Part shown: piece after piece, positions 5,916 through 7,535 of the stretch
Position numbering within the stretch: position 1 is the stretch's first letter
Layout of the letters: each line of letters begins with the position of its first letter
Assembly (NCBI GenBank): GCA_947178045.1
Contig: CAMWWR010000081.1
Location: 1-7,535 of the forward strand
Reading direction: 5' to 3'
From: an uncultured Clostridia bacterium
GTDB taxonomy: Bacteria > Bacillota > Clostridia > Lachnospirales > Lachnospiraceae
DNA: 7,535 bases
The notes under the pieces: generated by a model
Seen by the model: the letters and a program-made list of their open reading frames with translations, nothing else
Database searches by the model: none
Told to the model about the DNA's origin: nothing
Translations under genes and position numbers: made by a program

Positions 5916-5939
5916 AATATGTCCGGTGGTAAAATTCAA
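5911..5939 (-). promoter_or_regulatory. Sigma-A promoter of the flavoprotein gene
   Basis: Read on the minus strand, TTGAAT (plus coordinates 5934-5939) and a perfect TATAAT (5911-5916) are separated by exactly 17 nt. The predicted start is near 5904, giving a leader of about 29 nt with the GAGGT site in it. This is the best promoter in the window. Confidence 0.8.
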
Positions 5940-5972
5940 GAAGCCGCGTTTTTACAATTTGCGAAAAAGGAA

Positions 5973-6001
5973 TTGAAGAAAACAGCGCTTTATGGTACAA
6001 T
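5973..6001 (+). promoter_or_regulatory. Sigma-A promoter of the HPt gene
   Basis: TTGAAG (5973-5978) and TACAAT (5996-6001) are 17 nt apart, and TG at 5993-5994 makes an extended -10. The predicted start is near 6008, giving a leader of about 65 nt. A second plus-strand TATAAT at 5913-5918 lacks a good -35. The spacer contains the palindrome AGCGCT (5984-5989). Confidence 0.7.
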
Positions 6002-6072
6002 CGAGAAGAATCGGTATCAGTTTTTAACAGGATATATTTTGCATAGCGGCAGAAAGAAAAGGAGTGTGGGGC

Positions 6073-6447
6073 ATGGACGAAAAATTCAGGAAACAGCTGG
6101 AGGAAAACGGAACGGATGTGGATACGGTCCTGAAGCGTTTTTTGGGAAACGAAGCGATGTACATGAAATTTCTTATGAAATTTCTGGATGATAAAAGCTA
6201 TGAGAGCCTGCTTGAGAGCATCGAGAAGCGGGACTACGGGGAAGCCTTCAAAGGCGCGCATACGCTGAAGGGCGTTACGGCGAATCTTGGGATCGAGCCG
6301 GTGTGCGCTGCGGCTACGCTGATTACGGATCTGCTGAGGAACAAGCAGCCGGAGGAGGTGGATGCCGGACGGCTGGATGAATATAAGACGCAGCTGGTGG
6401 AGGCGTATGACCGTTTCCGGAAAATCGTCGAGGAGAACAGGCCGTAA
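6073..6447 (+). CDS. Stand-alone HPt phosphotransfer protein
   Basis: This is a 124-residue helical protein. ATG 6073 is chosen with AGGAG at 6060-6064, 8 nt upstream; a GTG at 6064 would overlap that site. The HPt signature AHTLKGVTANLG starts at residue 62, with His63 as the phospho-accepting residue. Flanking helices run from about 16-55 (with FLGNEAMYMKFLMKFLDD) and 75-120. HPt proteins carry phosphate between a hybrid kinase receiver and a response regulator; this one has no kinase or receiver fused. The next gene, 220 nt downstream on the same strand, encodes a receiver protein, the natural candidate partner. No convincing terminator separates them, although the second gene has its own promoter. 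I see no transmembrane segment. Confidence 0.9.
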   Translation: MDEKFRKQLEENGTDVDTVLKRFLGNEAMYMKFLMKFLDDKSYESLLESIEKRDYGEAFKGAHTLKGVTANLGIEPVCAAATLITDLLRNKQPEEVDAGRLDEYKTQLVEAYDRFRKIVEENRP

Positions 6448-6485
6448 GGCAGCATTTTCCACCGTGTACAGGGGGAAACTGAAGC

Positions 6486-6514
6486 TTGACATCCCTATTG
6501 AAAAATGATAACTT
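6486..6514 (+). promoter_or_regulatory. Promoter of the REC-HD-GYP gene
   Basis: A perfect -35 TTGACA (6486-6491) is 17 nt from TAACTT (6509-6514), which has the key T, A and final T and is preceded by TG at 6506-6507 as an extended -10. The predicted start is near 6521, giving an unusually long leader of about 147 nt. Confidence 0.6.
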
Positions 6515-6521
6515 ATTATTG

Positions 6522-6600
6522 TTGAAATCGGGAGGAACCGGGGCGTTGCCGCATGGAGAGCTGCCGTATATGCAGGAGCAGGTTTTGGGGTTTCCTTCAA
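6522..6600 (+). promoter_or_regulatory. Candidate structured leader RNA before the HD-GYP gene
   Basis: By hand folding, TTGAA (6522-6526) pairs with TTCAA (6596-6600). After a one-sided 7-nt loop (6527-6533), GGAACC (6534-6539) pairs with GGTTTCC (6589-6595) with one bulged T. The closing helix therefore starts almost exactly at the predicted transcript start and contains a Shine-Dalgarno-like GGGAGGAA (6530-6537). The enclosed 49 nt can form small stems (GGC/GCC at 6542-6550; CTGC/GCAG at 6561-6575). I do not recognise the hallmarks of a known cyclic-di-GMP riboswitch. Function is unproven. Confidence 0.35.
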
Positions 6601-6667
6601 ATTTACTTTTACTTTAATTTAAGATGGTATCGCAGAAAAGCTGCGATATGCAGGAAAGAGGTTGGGC
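6559..6667 (+). repeat. Imperfect direct repeat including the HD-GYP gene RBS region
   Basis: The segment 6559-6590 resembles 6639-6667. Both contain AGCTGC (6559, 6639), then ATATGCAGGA (6568-6577, 6646-6655, identical), then a GG-TT-GGG element (6581-6590, 6660-6666), offset by 78-80 nt. The second copy holds the real ribosome binding site of the downstream gene. This suggests a local duplication in the leader, or two alternative pairing partners. Confidence 0.5.
6628..6648 (+). promoter_or_regulatory. Perfect stem-loop just before the HD-GYP gene RBS
   Basis: TATCGCAG (6628-6635) pairs perfectly with CTGCGATA (6641-6648) around an AAAAG loop. It ends 9 nt before the GAGG site (6658-6661). 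There is no T-run, so it is not a terminator. It could be a translational control element, an mRNA stabiliser or a DNA operator. Confidence 0.5.
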
Positions 6668-7535
6668 ATGCAGAAGCAACGGATTTTGATTGTCGATGAC
6701 GAAGAAGTAAATCGCGCGATATTAAGCGGACTGTTTCAGGACGAATATGAGATCGTCGAGGCGGCGAACGGGCAGGAGGCAACCGTCCAGATCGCGAAGA
6801 ATCCCGATCTGGTCCTGATTCTGCTGGATGTCGTAATGCCGGTCATGGATGGCTTCGGGGTATTGAAGTACATGAAGGAACAGGATTTCCTGGAAAAGAT
6901 CCCCGTAATACTGATCACCGGCGAAACCGTCATAAACAGCGAAGAGCAGGCGTATTCGTACGGGGTGGCCGACGTTATACATAAGCCGTTTTACCCTCAT
7001 ATCGTAAAGAGAAGAGGCAAGAACATCATCGAGCTGTATCAGGATAAGCACCACATGGAGGAGCGCCTGAAGGAGCAGGAGGAGGAGATCCGCAGCCAGG
7101 AGAGGGAGATCCGCGAGAACAACGAGTTCATGATCGATGCGCTCAGCTCCGTGGTGGAGTTCCGGAGCCTTGAGACCGGCGAGCACATCCGCCGCATCAA
7201 ATATTTCACGAGGATACTGCTGAAATACCTGATGAAGTATTTCCCGAAGTACGGCCTGACGCCGGAGCAGCTGGACGAGATTGCCAGAGCGGCGGCGCTG
7301 CACGATATCGGAAAGATCGGCATTCCGGATGCAATCCTCTTAAAGCCGGGACGGCTGACGCCGGAAGAATTTGAGACCATGAAGACGCACACGACGATCG
7401 GCTGCGATATTCTGGAAAAATTCCGTAAGACGCAGACGGGAAGCTTCTACCGGTACTGCTACGAGATCTGCCGCCATCACCATGAGAGATGGGACGGCAA
7501 GGGCTATCCGGATCATCTGGTCGGGGAGGAAATAC
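6668..7535 (+). CDS. Response regulator with HD-GYP c-di-GMP phosphodiesterase domain (3' end outside window)
   Basis: 289 residues are visible before the right edge. ATG 6668 has GAGG (6658-6661) 6 nt upstream. Residues 1-120 are a receiver domain: acidic pair Asp10/Asp11, phospho-acceptor Asp54 (LLDVVMP), Thr84 (LITGE) and Lys106 (HKPF), all present. Residues about 120-152 form a charged Glu/Arg-rich coiled coil. From about 155 onward is an HD-GYP domain: SLETGEH with His173, catalytic HD pair His212-Asp213 in LHDIGKIGIPD, His241 (KTHTTIG), His271-His272 in HHERWDGKGYP and the GYP triplet at 279-281. All metal-ligand positions visible so far are conserved, so an active enzyme hydrolysing cyclic di-GMP under phosphorylation control is expected. 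The end of the domain is missing. The upstream HPt protein is the likely phosphodonor. It is cytoplasmic, with no membrane segment. Confidence 0.95.
   Translation, partial: MQKQRILIVDDEEVNRAILSGLFQDEYEIVEAANGQEATVQIAKNPDLVLILLDVVMPVMDGFGVLKYMKEQDFLEKIPVILITGETVINSEEQAYSYGVADVIHKPFYPHIVKRRGKNIIELYQDKHHMEERLKEQEEEIRSQEREIRENNEFMIDALSSVVEFRSLETGEHIRRIKYFTRILLKYLMKYFPKYGLTPEQLDEIARAAALHDIGKIGIPDAILLKPGRLTPEEFETMKTHTTIGCDILEKFRKTQTGSFYRYCYEICRHHHERWDGKGYPDHLVGEEI

Noticed and set aside
5901..6191. Plus-strand frame of 96 codons overlapping the HPt gene start
   Set aside because: It has a weak TTG start and shares sequence with the HPt gene in another frame; only the HPt frame has a domain and a placed RBS.
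1661..6475. TACAGGGGG shared by the leader at 1661 and the HPt downstream region at 6467
   Set aside because: A single 9-nt match is expected several times by chance in a window this long, and the contexts differ.
6456..6478. Hairpin after the HPt stop as a terminator
   Set aside because: The stem (TTTCC-A-CC with GG-G-GGAAA) has a central mismatch and no T-run follows. It may still slow transcription but does not qualify as a terminator.
5881..6600. Minus-strand open frame of 239 codons opposite the HPt gene
   Set aside because: It covers the HPt gene and both of its flanking promoter regions, and its product shows no recognisable domain.
6521..6667. Known cyclic-di-GMP riboswitch in the HD-GYP leader
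   Set aside because: Tempting given the gene, but I could not find the conserved core of the known classes by eye, so it is reported only as an unclassified structured leader.

Overview
The window looks like chromosomal DNA from a fairly GC-rich Gram-positive anaerobe, most likely a Clostridia/Lachnospiraceae-type Firmicute. The evidence is GGAGG-type ribosome binding sites, sigma-A style promoters with 17-bp spacers, GC hairpin plus T-run terminators, two lipoproteins with Gram-positive lipoboxes, and a trigger-factor-like lipoprotein family that I associate with that group. The taxonomic call is inference; there is no rRNA or other marker gene here. I see no transposase, integrase, CRISPR array or tRNA.

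Layout from left to right. (1) 1-1542: the 3' part of a CbbX/SpoVK-type AAA+ ATPase gene, open at the left edge, with an extra N-terminal helical domain and a long hydrophilic linker; a likely terminator follows. (2) 1591-4082: a two-gene operon for paralogous membrane-anchored, trigger-factor-like chaperone lipoproteins (start codons at 1709 and 2811). The first has a normal FKBP-type prolyl isomerase domain. The second has kept the fold pattern but lost the catalytic-site signature, and it carries a repetitive Ser/Asp/Gly/Lys tether. The operon has its own promoter region, a structured leader and a terminator at 4038-4082. (3) 4145-5164: a LacI-family repressor of unknown ligand, ended by a very strong terminator. 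(4) 5255-5875, minus strand: a flavodoxin-like FMN oxidoreductase with a four-Cys cluster motif, driven by a good promoter with an operator-like dyad at its +1. (5) 6073-6447 and 6668-end: a stand-alone HPt phosphotransfer protein and a response regulator with an HD-GYP (cyclic-di-GMP phosphodiesterase) output domain, cut by the right edge.

How the parts may work together. The two lipoproteins probably help exported proteins fold outside the membrane. The HPt and the REC-HD-GYP protein look like the last steps of a phosphorelay that lowers cyclic di-GMP; no sensor kinase lies in the window. The LacI-type regulator has no sugar genes beside it. A LacI-family core palindrome (AAGCGCTT) lies just downstream of the lipoprotein operon promoter, so control of that operon is possible but unproven.

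No gene here is unknown in kind. The most interesting parts are non-coding: a foldable leader of about 147 nt before the HD-GYP gene, a 12-nt perfect complementarity between the leader and the terminator of the lipoprotein operon, and the catalytic decay of the second chaperone paralogue. All foldings and promoter calls were made by eye.
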